Shown here in pieces: positions 19,622 through 28,644 of a stretch of 64,000 nt of DNA (its first letter is position 1; each line of letters opens with the position of its first letter). The notes beneath the pieces are model-generated. The model had not been told where the DNA came from. It saw only the letters and a list, made by a program, of their open reading frames with translations, and ran no database searches. This DNA comes from Chloroflexia bacterium SDU3-3. GTDB lineage: Bacteria > Chloroflexota > Chloroflexia > Chloroflexales > Roseiflexaceae. The position numbers were made by a program, and so were the translations under genes. The DNA lies in NCBI GenBank assembly GCA_009268125.1, contig WBOU01000009.1, forward strand, positions 160,195-224,194, written 5' to 3'.

Positions 19622-20814
19622 CCATGCTCGTATTCAACCAGCCCGGCAAAGGCACCTACTGGCGGGCTTACTACCTCGCGCGCGAGCTATGCCAGCGCGG
19701 GATGCGTGTTACCATCATCAGCACCGCCCCCACCGAGCGCTGGCGCTTCCGCACCCGCTTCGAGCAGGGCGGGCGGCTGGCTCTCGTCGAGGCCCCCGAC
19801 ATGCTGCCGGGCAGCATGCGCTCGGGCTGGGATGTGTGGGCCAGCATCGCCCGCACGGTCTGGATGCACATGGGCCAGTTCGACCTCATCCACGCCTTCG
19901 AGTGCCGCCCCTCGGTGATCGCGCCCGCCCTGCACCACCAGTTCTGGCGGCGCATCCCGCTGGTGATCGACTGGTGCGACTGGTTCGGGCGCGGCGGCTC
20001 GGTGGAAGAGCGCCCCGACGGCATCCAGAAGACCCTACTGCGCCCCGCCGAGACCTTCTTCGAGCAGCGATTCCGCACCTGGGCCGACGCCACCACGGTG
20101 ATCAGCCCATTCCTGGGCCAGAAGGCCCAGGCCCTGGGCGTACCCACCGAGCAGATCGCCCTGGTACCCAACGGCTGCGACACCGATGGCTGGGATCTGG
20201 CCGAGCCGCAGGCCGAGCGCGCCGCACTGGGGCTGCCCGCCGAGGCCCCACTGGTGGGCTACGTGGGCGCAATCTTCCGCCGCGACGCCGACCTGATGGC
20301 CCAGGCCTTCGACGCCATCCGCCAGCGGCGGCCCGACGCGCGGCTGCTGGTGCTGGGCTACTGCAACGTGGCCATCGAGCAGCTGGTGCAGCACCCCGAG
20401 GCGGTCATCCGCACCGGCGGGCTGGATGAGCCGACCCTGCGGCGCTACCTGCGCGCCTGCACCCTCGGCTGGGTGCCGCTCTGCGACTCGGGGGCCAACC
20501 GCGGGCGCTGGCCGCTGAAGATCAGCACCTACATGGCGGCGGGCATCCCCTTTCTCACCACTAGCATCGGCGACCTCGGCGCATTCGCCCAGCGCTACCC
20601 CGCCGGGCTGGCCGTGGCCCCCGCTCCCCAGGCCCTGGCTGACGCCGCCCTCGGCCTGATCGACAGCCCGGCCCAGGCCGCCGCGATGGGCCAGCTGGGC
20701 CGCAGCCTGGCCGAGGGCGAGCTTAGTTGGGCAAGTGTTGCTAATACTGTATATGGTGTATATAATAAATTAGAATCAGCAAAAATCCAGCGCACCAAAC
20801 AGAACAAGGTATAA
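19612..20814 (+). CDS. Glycosyltransferase family 4-like
   Basis: The 400-residue product has a GT-B fold. The N-terminal domain starts 'MHIAMLVFNQPGKGTYWRAYYLA' (first 20 residues most diagnostic). The interdomain 'IALVPNGCDTDGWDLAE' and the C-terminal 'PLVGYVGAIFRRDADL' and 'LGWVPLCDSGANRGRWPLKISTYMAAGIP' contain the donor-binding segments. The ATG at 19612 lies inside the end of the GT2 gene. A long in-frame extension further upstream was rejected because it only reads the GT2 gene in another frame. It probably adds a sugar to the same glycan as the GT2. Confidence 0.87.
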   Translation: MHIAMLVFNQPGKGTYWRAYYLARELCQRGMRVTIISTAPTERWRFRTRFEQGGRLALVEAPDMLPGSMRSGWDVWASIARTVWMHMGQFDLIHAFECRPSVIAPALHHQFWRRIPLVIDWCDWFGRGGSVEERPDGIQKTLLRPAETFFEQRFRTWADATTVISPFLGQKAQALGVPTEQIALVPNGCDTDGWDLAEPQAERAALGLPAEAPLVGYVGAIFRRDADLMAQAFDAIRQRRPDARLLVLGYCNVAIEQLVQHPEAVIRTGGLDEPTLRRYLRACTLGWVPLCDSGANRGRWPLKISTYMAAGIPFLTTSIGDLGAFAQRYPAGLAVAPAPQALADAALGLIDSPAQAAAMGQLGRSLAEGELSWASVANTVYGVYNKLESAKIQRTKQNKV

Positions 20815-20815
20815 T
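20810..20815 (+). promoter_or_regulatory. -10 box upstream of the first methyltransferase
   Basis: TATAAT overlaps the end of the GT4 gene, 40 bases before the methyltransferase start. It lies in an AT-rich stretch (20740-20850). AGGAG precedes the start by ten bases. No clear -35 box is seen. Confidence 0.45.
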
Positions 20816-20855
20816 ATCTCATCTTTGCCATACATGGATTAGGAGCTAATCATAC

Positions 20856-21791
20856 ATGGAACCGTTGCTTGAGGCAATACACTGTCCCCTTTGTGATCAT
20901 GACAAAACACAAATTCTGGTAGAAAGCCCCGATCTTTTGCTGGCGCATCCCGACGAGCATGTGTTCCGGCTGGTCACATGCCAGCACTGCGGCCACATCT
21001 ACCAGAACCCACGCCCCACCATCGAATCTATCGGCCGCTACTACCCGCCCGACTACGCCCCTTTCCAAAAGGCCATCGATGACGAGCCAAGCCCGTGGGT
21101 GCGCTTCAACCGCAGGCGCTGGCAGCATAAGATCTGCAGCGCCGTACACACTTATGCAGGGAAGCCGGGCAGGATCCTCGATATCGGCTGCGCCACCGGA
21201 CTCTTCTTGGATGGCATGAAATCGCTCGGCTGGGAAACCGTAGGCGTCGAGCCATCCGATGTGGCGGCCCAGTACGCCCGCACCCGCATGGGGCTCAATG
21301 TCTTCCACGGCACGCTCGAGAGCGCGGCATTCCCTGACAGCAGCTTCGATGTCGTCACGCTCTGGGATGTGTTCGAGCACCTGCACGACCCGATCGCGAC
21401 GCTTGCCGAGATCCGGCGCATCCTGCGGCCCGACGGAAGGCTTGTCATCAGCATCCCCAACCCCGATAGCTTTGAGGCCCACTTCTTCAAGCAGCACTGG
21501 CTCGGCTGGGATCTGCCCCGCCATCTCAACCTCTTCCGACCACTGCACCTTGAAACGAGGCTACGCTCGCTCGGCATAGCCGTCGAGCACAAGCGCTCGT
21601 TTATCTACGGCTACGCGCTTTTTGCCATGAGCCTGCGACAGAAGCTTCGCGGCAACCCGCTTGCCAAAATGGCCGACCTGCTGCTGCTGGCTCCCACCAC
21701 CCGCGCGCTGGCTATGCTCTACTACGATGGCCCAGCAAACTGGTATAATCTGAGTTCGACGATCGTCCTCTTTAGCAGAAAACAGAGCTAG
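20856..21791 (+). CDS. Class I SAM-dependent methyltransferase with N-terminal zinc-finger-like segment
   Basis: The 311-residue product has paired cysteines at C10/C13 and C42/C45, a zinc-ribbon-like lead-in common in sugar and polysaccharide methyltransferases. Motif I is 'ILDIGCATG' (107-115), and 'FDVVTLWDVFEHLHDP' marks the motif near the acceptor. Residues 190-280 form the usual cap with 'PNPDSFEAHFFKQHWLGWDLPRH'. It lies in the glycan gene run, so methylation of a surface sugar is likely but unproven. The next methyltransferase gene starts five bases after its stop. Confidence 0.88.
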   Translation: MEPLLEAIHCPLCDHDKTQILVESPDLLLAHPDEHVFRLVTCQHCGHIYQNPRPTIESIGRYYPPDYAPFQKAIDDEPSPWVRFNRRRWQHKICSAVHTYAGKPGRILDIGCATGLFLDGMKSLGWETVGVEPSDVAAQYARTRMGLNVFHGTLESAAFPDSSFDVVTLWDVFEHLHDPIATLAEIRRILRPDGRLVISIPNPDSFEAHFFKQHWLGWDLPRHLNLFRPLHLETRLRSLGIAVEHKRSFIYGYALFAMSLRQKLRGNPLAKMADLLLLAPTTRALAMLYYDGPANWYNLSSTIVLFSRKQS

Positions 21792-21796
21792 CCCCT

Positions 21797-22555
21797 ATGA
21801 ATACAGACCCGACGCCATACAACGTACGCTTCGAGATCGAGCTATACCCGCCCGAGGTCGACTGGACTCGTATCGCCTACGATGCGATCTACGAAGATCG
21901 CGGCATCCGCCACCTCGACTCCTTCTACTCTTGGAACATCAGCCTGCTCAAGCCCACCGCAGGCAAATCGCTGCTGGATGTGGCCTGCGGCGAGGGCGTG
22001 CTGCCCAACCTCGCCCGCCGCACCTTTGGGCTAGAAGCGTACGGCACCGACATATCGCTCGCCGCCACCCGGATCGGTGCCGACGAGGGCAAGCGAACGT
22101 TCAGCGTTGCCGTGGGCGAGAAGCTGCCCTTTGCCAGCAAATCCTTTGATTATGTCACATGCATCGGCAGCCTTGAGCACTTCCTCGATGTTGAGGCAGG
22201 CATGCGCGAGATGTCGCGCGTGCTGAAGGATGACGGGGTGGCCTGCATCCTGGTGCCCAACACCTACAGCCTGCTCAACAACATCTACAAGGCCTGGAAG
22301 ACCGGCATGAGCACGGTAGACACCCAGCCGCTGCAGCGCTACGCATCGCGCGGCGAGTGGGCAATGCTGCTTGAGCGCAACGACTTCGAGATTGTGGGTA
22401 CCACCAAGTACGATCGCGAGCGCCCGCTCTCGCTGAACGACGCGATCTGGTACACCCAGCACTGGCGCGAGCTGGTCAAGCTGGCGCTCACGCCCTTCAT
22501 CCCGATCAACCTAGCGAACTCGATTGTCTATCTCTGCAAGCCGAAACGAGCATAG
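21797..22555 (+). CDS. Class I SAM-dependent methyltransferase
   Basis: The 252-residue product has motif I 'LLDVACGEG' (59-67) and 'FDYVTCIGSLEHFLDVEAGM' for motifs II and III. It lacks the cysteine-rich lead of its upstream neighbour. It sits in a tight run (5-base gap before, 3-base gap after), so the methyltransferases and the flippase-like gene form one operon. No Shine-Dalgarno site is visible, which suggests translational coupling. The substrate is probably a surface glycan or lipid-linked sugar. Confidence 0.88.
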   Translation: MNTDPTPYNVRFEIELYPPEVDWTRIAYDAIYEDRGIRHLDSFYSWNISLLKPTAGKSLLDVACGEGVLPNLARRTFGLEAYGTDISLAATRIGADEGKRTFSVAVGEKLPFASKSFDYVTCIGSLEHFLDVEAGMREMSRVLKDDGVACILVPNTYSLLNNIYKAWKTGMSTVDTQPLQRYASRGEWAMLLERNDFEIVGTTKYDRERPLSLNDAIWYTQHWRELVKLALTPFIPINLANSIVYLCKPKRA

Positions 22556-22558
22556 CCT

Positions 22559-23581
22559 ATGCGCTTCCCAGGTTGGATAGCCCGAAGATGGAGCAGCAGA
22601 AATGTGCTCAAAGCATCGCTCGGGCTTCTTTCTGTCACAGCGCTCACCAGCTTTGCGCTCTATATCTTCTTGTATAAAAACGCAAAGACGATCAATATAC
22701 AGGATATCATCGGCCACCTAGGGTTTACCACCTTCGCGATCACCAGTGCGATCTACGCCCTCGCCATGGTCTTCTCGGTAATCGTGTGGGGGTGGATGAT
22801 GGGCACAGTCGGCCACAACTGGCAGTGGTGGGAACACGCGAAGATCTACTTCATCACCACCTTCACGCGCCGCCTGCCAGGGGCGATCTGGTACATGATC
22901 GGCCGCGTTATGATGTACGAGCGGCTGGGCGTACCCCGTACGCAAACCATCATCGTCGGCGGGATCGAGGCTGGGGTGCTGATCGCCAGCGGCCTAGTGG
23001 TGGCGCTGCTCGCATGGCCCACCAGCCTCTTGGGCCAGGCGCTCTCGCCTGGCTGGTTTATCGCTGGCGCGATCGGCTGTGTTATTGTGCTGAACCCCCA
23101 GGTGCTCGGCGCGATCATCCGCAAGGTCAGCCGCCAGCCCGACATCCAGGTCTCCTACCCCCAGCTGCTGGGCTGGATGCTCATCCACAGCCTCACTTGG
23201 GCATGCAACGGCAGTATCCTGTTTGCGCTTGCCAACAGCATCCACCCCCTACAGCCGAGCCAGCTGCCCGCCGTCATCGGGATCGGCGCAGCCACCGGCG
23301 TGATGTCCTTCTTACTTTCCATCGTGCCATTCGGCCTCGGCATCCAAGAGATCACCATCACGGTCCTCCTCACCCCCATCATTGGCGAGGCCGATGCCCT
23401 AATCGTAGCGCTGCTGGCCCGGGCGGTGCTCACCTTCAACGAGCTTCTCTGGGCGATCATTGGGGGGGTGTGGAATATCCAGGAGCTCTACGAAAGTATT
23501 AGGAAGGCAAGAATTTCGCTCTCTGAAGCCAAAAAACCAAAAGAAGTAGAGGCCATCGAGGTAGTACCACCAGCAAAATAA
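22559..23581 (+). CDS. Flippase-like membrane protein (lysylphosphatidylglycerol synthase TM region, UPF0104)
   Basis: The 340-residue product has about eight hydrophobic helices. 'TTFTRRLPGAIWYMIGRVMMYERLGV' matches the conserved 'R-x-P-G..W...R' element of the UPF0104/LPG-synthase membrane domain, and 'SFLLSIVPFGLGIQEITITVLL' matches the later 'P.PgGlGv.E' motif. No catalytic lysyltransferase domain is present. Stand-alone copies beside glycosyltransferases are thought to move lipid-linked sugars or lipids across the membrane. It is the last gene of the methyltransferase operon. Confidence 0.8.
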   Translation: MRFPGWIARRWSSRNVLKASLGLLSVTALTSFALYIFLYKNAKTINIQDIIGHLGFTTFAITSAIYALAMVFSVIVWGWMMGTVGHNWQWWEHAKIYFITTFTRRLPGAIWYMIGRVMMYERLGVPRTQTIIVGGIEAGVLIASGLVVALLAWPTSLLGQALSPGWFIAGAIGCVIVLNPQVLGAIIRKVSRQPDIQVSYPQLLGWMLIHSLTWACNGSILFALANSIHPLQPSQLPAVIGIGAATGVMSFLLSIVPFGLGIQEITITVLLTPIIGEADALIVALLARAVLTFNELLWAIIGGVWNIQELYESIRKARISLSEAKKPKEVEAIEVVPPAK

Positions 23582-23671
23582 TCCCTACGGGTTATTGCGC
23601 CAGCACCCACCAACCTTCATACTGTATCCGTAGAAACCGTCTTCGGTCTTACCCTTTCTAAGGAGACTTGA

Positions 23672-25072
23672 ATGAAGCTCGCGAACACCGTAGCGCTTGC
23701 AGCTGTTGCGGCAAGCTCCCTGGCGATGGTTGGTGCCAGCCCCGTGCAGGCGGCTGCCAGCCACACCTACTCCACTGGCTTCCAGATCCAGAACCTGAGC
23801 AGCACCACTGCCAACGTTACCATGTCGTTCTACGCCCAGGGCAGCTCGTCCTCGACGCCTTCGGCGACGTTCTCGACGACTGTTCCCGGCAGCCAGTCGG
23901 TCAACTACTCGACCCTGCCCGACGCGGTGTCCGCTGGCTTCACCGGTGGCGCTGTGATCTCCTCGGATCAGAAGGTCGCCGCGACCGTCAACATCGTCGT
24001 CGATGGCGATGTCTACTTCGGCGACGCCTACACGGGCGTCAGCGCTGGCTCGACCTCGGTCACCCTGCCGCTGCTGTTCCGCGAGTCCTACGGGTTCAAC
24101 ACGTTCTTCAACGTGCAGAACACCGACACTGCGGCTGCTGCGGTCACTGTCACCTACTCCAACGGCGCAACCGAGACGGCCACCGTCCAGCCTGGCGCGA
24201 CGGCCCGCTTCGATCAGTCGGCCAACGCTAGCCTGCCGCTCAGTGGCCAGGCTGGGTTCACCGGCTCGGCGGTCGTCACCGCCGACAAGAATGTGGCCGT
24301 CACCGTTGCCCAGGTGGACACCAGCACGCTGGCCAACTACAACGGCTTCGGCGACACCAGCAACCTGACCCCGGTCTTCCCGCTGATCAACTCGAACAAC
24401 TCGGGCTACGTCACGGGTATTCCGATCACCAACGTCGGCAACGCGTCGACCGATGTGACCGTGACCTACACGCCTGGTAGCCAGGCAACCTACCCGAAGA
24501 ACCCGGTCAAGAGCTGCACCGAGACCCAGACCATCGCTGCTGGCGATACCAAGTACTTCGCGCTGTACTCGCAGGGCCCCTCGACGGCTGAGACCGTGAC
24601 CAGCGACTGCACCAAGGGTGCCTACTTCGTCGGCTCGGGCGAGGTCACCATCAACACGACCTCGCAGCCGCTGGTGGCTCTGGTCAGCCAGCTGAACTCG
24701 GCAGGCAAGAAGTCGGGTATCTACTCGGCGTTCAATGCCGCAACGGCCACCTCGACGGTGCTCTTCCCGATCATCAACGACCGCTTCTACGGCTACAACA
24801 CTGGCTTCACGATCGTGAACGTTGGTACCGGCACCGTGAACGTGGTCTGCAGCTACGCTGGCTCCAGCTACCAGGACACCGCCACCCTCGGGCCGGATGG
24901 TGTGATGGGTACCCTGCAGACCAACAAGCTGGCTGACAAGACCAACACCTCGGGCACCTGCGTTGCCACCGCCACCGATGGCAGCACACCCAAGATCGTC
25001 GGCGTCATCAACCAGCTGTCGGTTAGCGCCGCCAAGGATGCGCTGTTCGTCTCCGGCGGCATCAACAACTAG
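23672..25072 (+). CDS. Secreted protein with four tandem beta-rich repeats, probable surface-layer component
   Basis: The 466-residue product has a signal peptide with a likely cut after 'ASPVQA' (residue 27). The mature part holds four repeats of about 105 residues (near 33-109, 139-216, 246-342, 374-450), each opening 'Y-x-T-G-F-x-I-x-N' and ending in a 'VAxTVxQ' strand. Repeats 3 and 4 each carry a cysteine pair (C282/C313 and C393/C430) that could form disulfides. The composition is rich in Thr, Ser, Ala and Val and low in Lys and Arg. A strong TAAGGAGA site, a long uniform set of preferred codons and a strong terminator suggest high expression. No anchor motif was found. An S-layer or adhesin role is inference. 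Confidence 0.75.
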   Translation: MKLANTVALAAVAASSLAMVGASPVQAAASHTYSTGFQIQNLSSTTANVTMSFYAQGSSSSTPSATFSTTVPGSQSVNYSTLPDAVSAGFTGGAVISSDQKVAATVNIVVDGDVYFGDAYTGVSAGSTSVTLPLLFRESYGFNTFFNVQNTDTAAAAVTVTYSNGATETATVQPGATARFDQSANASLPLSGQAGFTGSAVVTADKNVAVTVAQVDTSTLANYNGFGDTSNLTPVFPLINSNNSGYVTGIPITNVGNASTDVTVTYTPGSQATYPKNPVKSCTETQTIAAGDTKYFALYSQGPSTAETVTSDCTKGAYFVGSGEVTINTTSQPLVALVSQLNSAGKKSGIYSAFNAATATSTVLFPIINDRFYGYNTGFTIVNVGTGTVNVVCSYAGSSYQDTATLGPDGVMGTLQTNKLADKTNTSGTCVATATDGSTPKIVGVINQLSVSAAKDALFVSGGINN

Positions 25073-25106
25073 GTCGTCTTTATAGCCAACCCCAACCTGG
25101 CTATGC

Positions 25107-25140
25107 AAGAAAGGGCAGCACCTATGCTGCCCTTTCTTGC
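25107..25140 (+). terminator. Intrinsic terminator of the surface-repeat protein
   Basis: AAGAAAGGGCAGCA (25107-25120) pairs perfectly with TGCTGCCCTTTCTT (25125-25138) over a four-base loop. The 3' arm itself carries the T-rich end. Confidence 0.85.
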
Positions 25141-25154
25141 GGTATGGAGGAAAT

Positions 25155-25646
25155 ATGCGTCATATGGTTATGGCCGCGCTACTGGCAACGTCCCTCTTGA
25201 TCTCTAGCTGCACCACTGCACAAAATCCAGCCAGTCCTCAGCCAAACACAACAGCCGCCGCATCTGTAAATGTCAACCAGGCTCCCTCAGATAATCAGGC
25301 TGGAAATATCTCGGGAAAGCTCATTTATATAAAAGAAGATGGATCTCGTATTCCTTTCAATAACGCAGATCTATATCTTGGCGAGTTGATCGGTAACGAG
25401 CAGAATCCGCAGGCTATGGCCAGCATGTCACGTGAAAATTCGCCAAAAACTAATACCGATGCCAATGGTAACTTCATCTTCCAAAATGTGAAACCAGGCA
25501 ACTACACACTCTGGATCGATACCCCTCGTGGCGCAATCATGCTGAACGCGCCCACCGATGGAAAGAACTTTATATTTCAGTCAACGGCGGGAAAAGTCAC
25601 CAATCTCGGTGATCTGCCCTATAATCTGCCATTTCCCCCTCAATAG
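25155..25646 (+). CDS. Lipoprotein with a carboxypeptidase-regulatory-like domain
   Basis: The 163-residue product has a lipoprotein signal: hydrophobic core 'MVMAALLATSLLISSC' with lipobox LISSC, so Cys is acylated and the protein is anchored outside. Residues about 60-145 ('GKLIYIKEDGSRIPFNNADLYLG' in part, then 'TDANGNFIFQNVKPGNYTLWIDT') match the beta-sandwich of carboxypeptidase-regulatory-like domains. The start follows GGAGG. The gene is visibly richer in A and T than its neighbours. It is a single gene between two terminators, so it is transcribed on its own or by read-through from the surface-protein gene. Confidence 0.8.
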   Translation: MRHMVMAALLATSLLISSCTTAQNPASPQPNTTAAASVNVNQAPSDNQAGNISGKLIYIKEDGSRIPFNNADLYLGELIGNEQNPQAMASMSRENSPKTNTDANGNFIFQNVKPGNYTLWIDTPRGAIMLNAPTDGKNFIFQSTAGKVTNLGDLPYNLPFPPQ

Positions 25647-25652
25647 AAAAAA

Positions 25653-25690
25653 GCCCGAGTATCAAATATTGATACTCGGGCCTTTTCCAT
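25653..25690. terminator. Bidirectional terminator between convergent genes
   Basis: GCCCGAGTATCAA (25653-25665) pairs with TTGATACTCGGGC (25669-25681). A-rich sequence precedes and TTTT follows, so it works for the lipoprotein (+) and the GT4 gene (-). Confidence 0.9.
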
Positions 25691-25705
25691 CTCCTCAGCG
25701 CTCAC

Positions 25706-26848
25706 CTACCCCACTGGCAGCCCCGCAATTACCTCTACCAACTTCGCCCACGAAAACCGATCGCCCTGCTGATGCTGGACAAACTCGGTCAGGCGCACGC
25801 CACAGCCATCTTGGAAGAAATCCTCAATAGCCTGAGCGAGCTGCACCTCATCCTGCGGTGGCACGATCAGGCCATTCACCCCGTGCTCCACCACCTCGTG
25901 CAGGCCACCCACGCGCGTGGTGATCACCGGCTTGCCAAAGCCAAAGGCCAGCTGCACCACGCCGCTCTGCGTGGCCGAGACATACGGCAGCACCACCACA
26001 TCGCATAGGTCGAAATAGGGGCGGATCTCCTCGTTGGGGATGTAGCTATTGATGAAGGTGATCGCGCCCTCGATCCCAAACTCACGGGCGTAGCGCACGT
26101 AGAAATCTGGGTCGGTCCAGAATTCACCCACCACCACCAGGTGCACATGGCGCTGCTTGAGCACCAGCGGCATCGCCTGGATCAGGTACTCCAGCCCTTT
26201 GTAGGGCCGCACAAACCCAAAGAACAGCAGGATGGGCAGTTCGGGATCGATACCATAATGTTTGCGCAGCTCAGCCGGCGTGGTCGAGCCAGCCGAGGTT
26301 GCCAGCTCGGCGTAGGTTGGGTGGTACATCTTCACCACATGAGCATCGGGCAACAGCGCCTGAAGCTGGTAGCGATCGGACTCGCTGTGCACGATAAAGG
26401 TGTCGCCCTGGCGAAGAACCGCAGTCGCAAGGCGGCGGTCGAGAATACCACCGCCGTCATGCGGCACCACATTATGGCAAATGTAGACAATGTGCGTTTT
26501 TGTATGCCGCTTCAGCCAGCGCGAGATCGCCGTCAGGCATGGCGTCCAGTAGGGTACCCACCACTGAAGAATGATCACATCAGGGGCATCAGCCCTGATC
26601 CGATTGCAGAGCCGCCACCACGTGATCGGGTTCATTGGGTCGAGCAGGTACTCGCACTCGATCTGCAGCGGCGCGAGGCTGGGGTCTTTGTCGGTACGCC
26701 CAGGGAAGAGGATACGCGGGTACTGGCGCGTAAACGAGTAGAGCCGCGTCCAGTGCCCGGCCTCGCGCAGATGCCTCACCAACAGCGTTGTATAGTGTGC
26801 GATGCCCCCTCGATAGGGGTAGGTTGGGCCAACCACACAGATGCGCAC
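25706..26848 (-). CDS. Glycosyltransferase family 4
   Basis: The 380-residue product has a GT-B fold. The N-terminal glycine loop 'PTYPYRGGIAHYTTLLVRHL', the acceptor-domain 'VVPHDGG', and the donor-side 'FFGFVRPYKGLEYLIQAMP' and 'LPYVSATQSGVVQLAFGFGKPVI' (E-x7-E-like area with Q/S) are clear. The start is a GTG that overlaps the last base of the upstream carbamoyltransferase stop (TAGTG), so the two genes are coupled. It probably adds a sugar to a surface glycan whose sugar is carbamoylated by its partner. Confidence 0.9.
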   Translation of the reverse strand: MRICVVGPTYPYRGGIAHYTTLLVRHLREAGHWTRLYSFTRQYPRILFPGRTDKDPSLAPLQIECEYLLDPMNPITWWRLCNRIRADAPDVIILQWWVPYWTPCLTAISRWLKRHTKTHIVYICHNVVPHDGGGILDRRLATAVLRQGDTFIVHSESDRYQLQALLPDAHVVKMYHPTYAELATSAGSTTPAELRKHYGIDPELPILLFFGFVRPYKGLEYLIQAMPLVLKQRHVHLVVVGEFWTDPDFYVRYAREFGIEGAITFINSYIPNEEIRPYFDLCDVVVLPYVSATQSGVVQLAFGFGKPVITTRVGGLHEVVEHGVNGLIVPPQDEVQLAQAIEDFFQDGCGVRLTEFVQHQQGDRFSWAKLVEVIAGLPVG

Positions 26849-28500
26849 TAGATCTCATCCTCGGGCAGGGCGGTATCTGCCTTCCAAACTAGATAGTCGC
26901 CAATCGCCATATAGTCCAGACCACAGTTCTGGAATGTCCAGATCGCATCCGCCGGAGACGAGACGATCGGCTGCGAGTCGATGTTAAAGCTGGTGTTCAT
27001 CACCGCGGGCACACCGCTCAGCTCGTAGAAGGCATTGATCATGCCCCAGTAGCGCGGCTGGATCTCGCGCGAGACCGTCTGCGGGCGGCACGAGTTGTCC
27101 ACATGGATGGCGCTGGCCATGCTGACGCACTTCTCGGGCTTGGTCTGGAAGGCCATGATCATGAAGGGCGAGGAGGCCGCATCCACAATATACTCTTCCG
27201 CATGCTCCTCAAGGATCGAGGGGGCAAACGGACGCCAAGGCTCACGCCGCTTCACCTTGATGTTCACAGTATCTTTCATCTCGGCAATTGAGGGGTTGGC
27301 CAAGATGCTGCGCGCCCCGAGCGCGCGCGGGCCTACCTCGGCGCGGCCCTGGAACCAGCCCACGATCTTGCCGTGGTGGAGCGCCCGCGCGGTATCTTTA
27401 GCGATATCATCCGACTTGCGGTAGGTGCGGATGCCCGCCAGCTGCAGCGCCTGCTCGATCTCGTCATTGCCAAACTCTGGCCCCCAGAACGCGTGGCGCA
27501 TGTGGAAGGTCGGGCGTGTGCCGGTCAGCTTGATATGGGCAGCCAGCGCCGCGCCCAGAGCGGTACCCGCATCGTGCGCAGCAGGCTGGATGAAGATCTC
27601 GTCCACGTAGGGCGAGCGCAGCAGCGCCCCGTTCATCGAGCAGTTGAGCGCGACGCCACCCGCAAGACACAGCCGCCGCGATCCGCTGCGACGGTGCATA
27701 TACGCCACCATCTGTAGCGCCGCCCGCTCAAGGTCGTGCTGGAGCGTGGCCGCCAGATCCTTGTGGTACTGCGTCAGCGGCTCGTCAGGCTTGCGCTGCG
27801 GGACATTGGCCAGAAAGCGCAGCTTCTCGGCCTTGATGATCTTTGGTAGCTCGCCCGACCAGTCGATAAACGGTAGGCCATCGGGATAGGGTGTGCCATA
27901 GGGCGCAAGGCCCATGGTCTTGCCCTCACCGCTATGCCGCTTGAAGCCGATCTTCCCCGTGATCTGCTCGTAGAGCACGCCCCAGCTATTGTAGTTGGAA
28001 AGGCGCTCGTAGACCTGCATCGAGGTGCCCTCGGCATAGCCCAAGAAGCCCGACTCGGAGCCGCCCGTCGCATCGAATGTCATGAAGTTCGTGCTCTCAA
28101 AGCCGCTGGCAAACACCGCGCTGGAAGCGTGGGCCACATGGTGGCTCACATACATAATTTTCTTACCGACATCCCGGCCCGGAATATGCCGTGCGTGCCA
28201 GGGTGTCTTGAAGGCCCAGCGGAGCGCGCCATGCCAGCCATTCCAGACACCAGTGCGGGTCAGGTGGCCATAGGCCACACCCAACGCGCGGCCAAACCCG
28301 GCAGCCACCACATCCACATCATCCATGGTGATACCAGCGGCCTTGAGCACATATTCTGTTGCCAGCACAGGTGGCATGAGCGGCGCATGCTTGATACGGT
28401 TGAGGCGCTCCTCCTCCACCATCGCTATCAACTCGCCATCTTTCACAATACATGCAGCCGTATTCCAAGATATAGGGTGACTTACGCCAAGTATAATCAT
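26848..28500 (-). CDS. NodU/CmcH-type O-carbamoyltransferase
   Basis: The 550-residue product is a two-domain carbamoyltransferase of the TobZ/NodU family, which uses carbamoyl phosphate and ATP to carbamoylate a hydroxyl on a sugar or small molecule. The N-terminal Kae1-like domain opens 'MIILGVSHPISWNTAACIV' and includes 'HHVAHASSAVF' (metal-binding His) and 'CLAGGVALNCSMNG'. The C-terminal domain has 'GRAEVGPRALGARSILANPS'. Two ATGs occur in tandem; the second (28500) is better spaced from GAGG. Its stop overlaps the GT4 start. The context of GTs indicates carbamoylation of an exported glycan. Confidence 0.93.
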   Translation of the reverse strand: MIILGVSHPISWNTAACIVKDGELIAMVEEERLNRIKHAPLMPPVLATEYVLKAAGITMDDVDVVAAGFGRALGVAYGHLTRTGVWNGWHGALRWAFKTPWHARHIPGRDVGKKIMYVSHHVAHASSAVFASGFESTNFMTFDATGGSESGFLGYAEGTSMQVYERLSNYNSWGVLYEQITGKIGFKRHSGEGKTMGLAPYGTPYPDGLPFIDWSGELPKIIKAEKLRFLANVPQRKPDEPLTQYHKDLAATLQHDLERAALQMVAYMHRRSGSRRLCLAGGVALNCSMNGALLRSPYVDEIFIQPAAHDAGTALGAALAAHIKLTGTRPTFHMRHAFWGPEFGNDEIEQALQLAGIRTYRKSDDIAKDTARALHHGKIVGWFQGRAEVGPRALGARSILANPSIAEMKDTVNIKVKRREPWRPFAPSILEEHAEEYIVDAASSPFMIMAFQTKPEKCVSMASAIHVDNSCRPQTVSREIQPRYWGMINAFYELSGVPAVMNTSFNIDSQPIVSSPADAIWTFQNCGLDYMAIGDYLVWKADTALPEDEI

Positions 28501-28585
28501 CATTACCTCACTATAGGGACAGAAAAAACGTAGCTAGCATAGAGCGAAACATTCAAGCAGAATATTCAACAAGCACCATTATAGG

Positions 28586-28628
28586 GTTATAGCATTCAGT
28601 CCGATGCGATCTTTCCGATGCGATCTTT
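28586..28628 (-). promoter_or_regulatory. Promoter region of the carbamoyltransferase with a tandem 14-bp operator-like repeat
   Basis: On the minus strand AAAGATCGCATCGG occurs twice in direct repeat (28628-28615 and 28614-28601), just before an extended -10 box TGCTATAAC (28594-28586). The repeats overlap the expected -35 position, so a regulator bound there could control the gene. A second TATAAT is at 28583-28578. Confidence 0.5.
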
Positions 28629-28644
28629 TCCGATAACATCTCAG

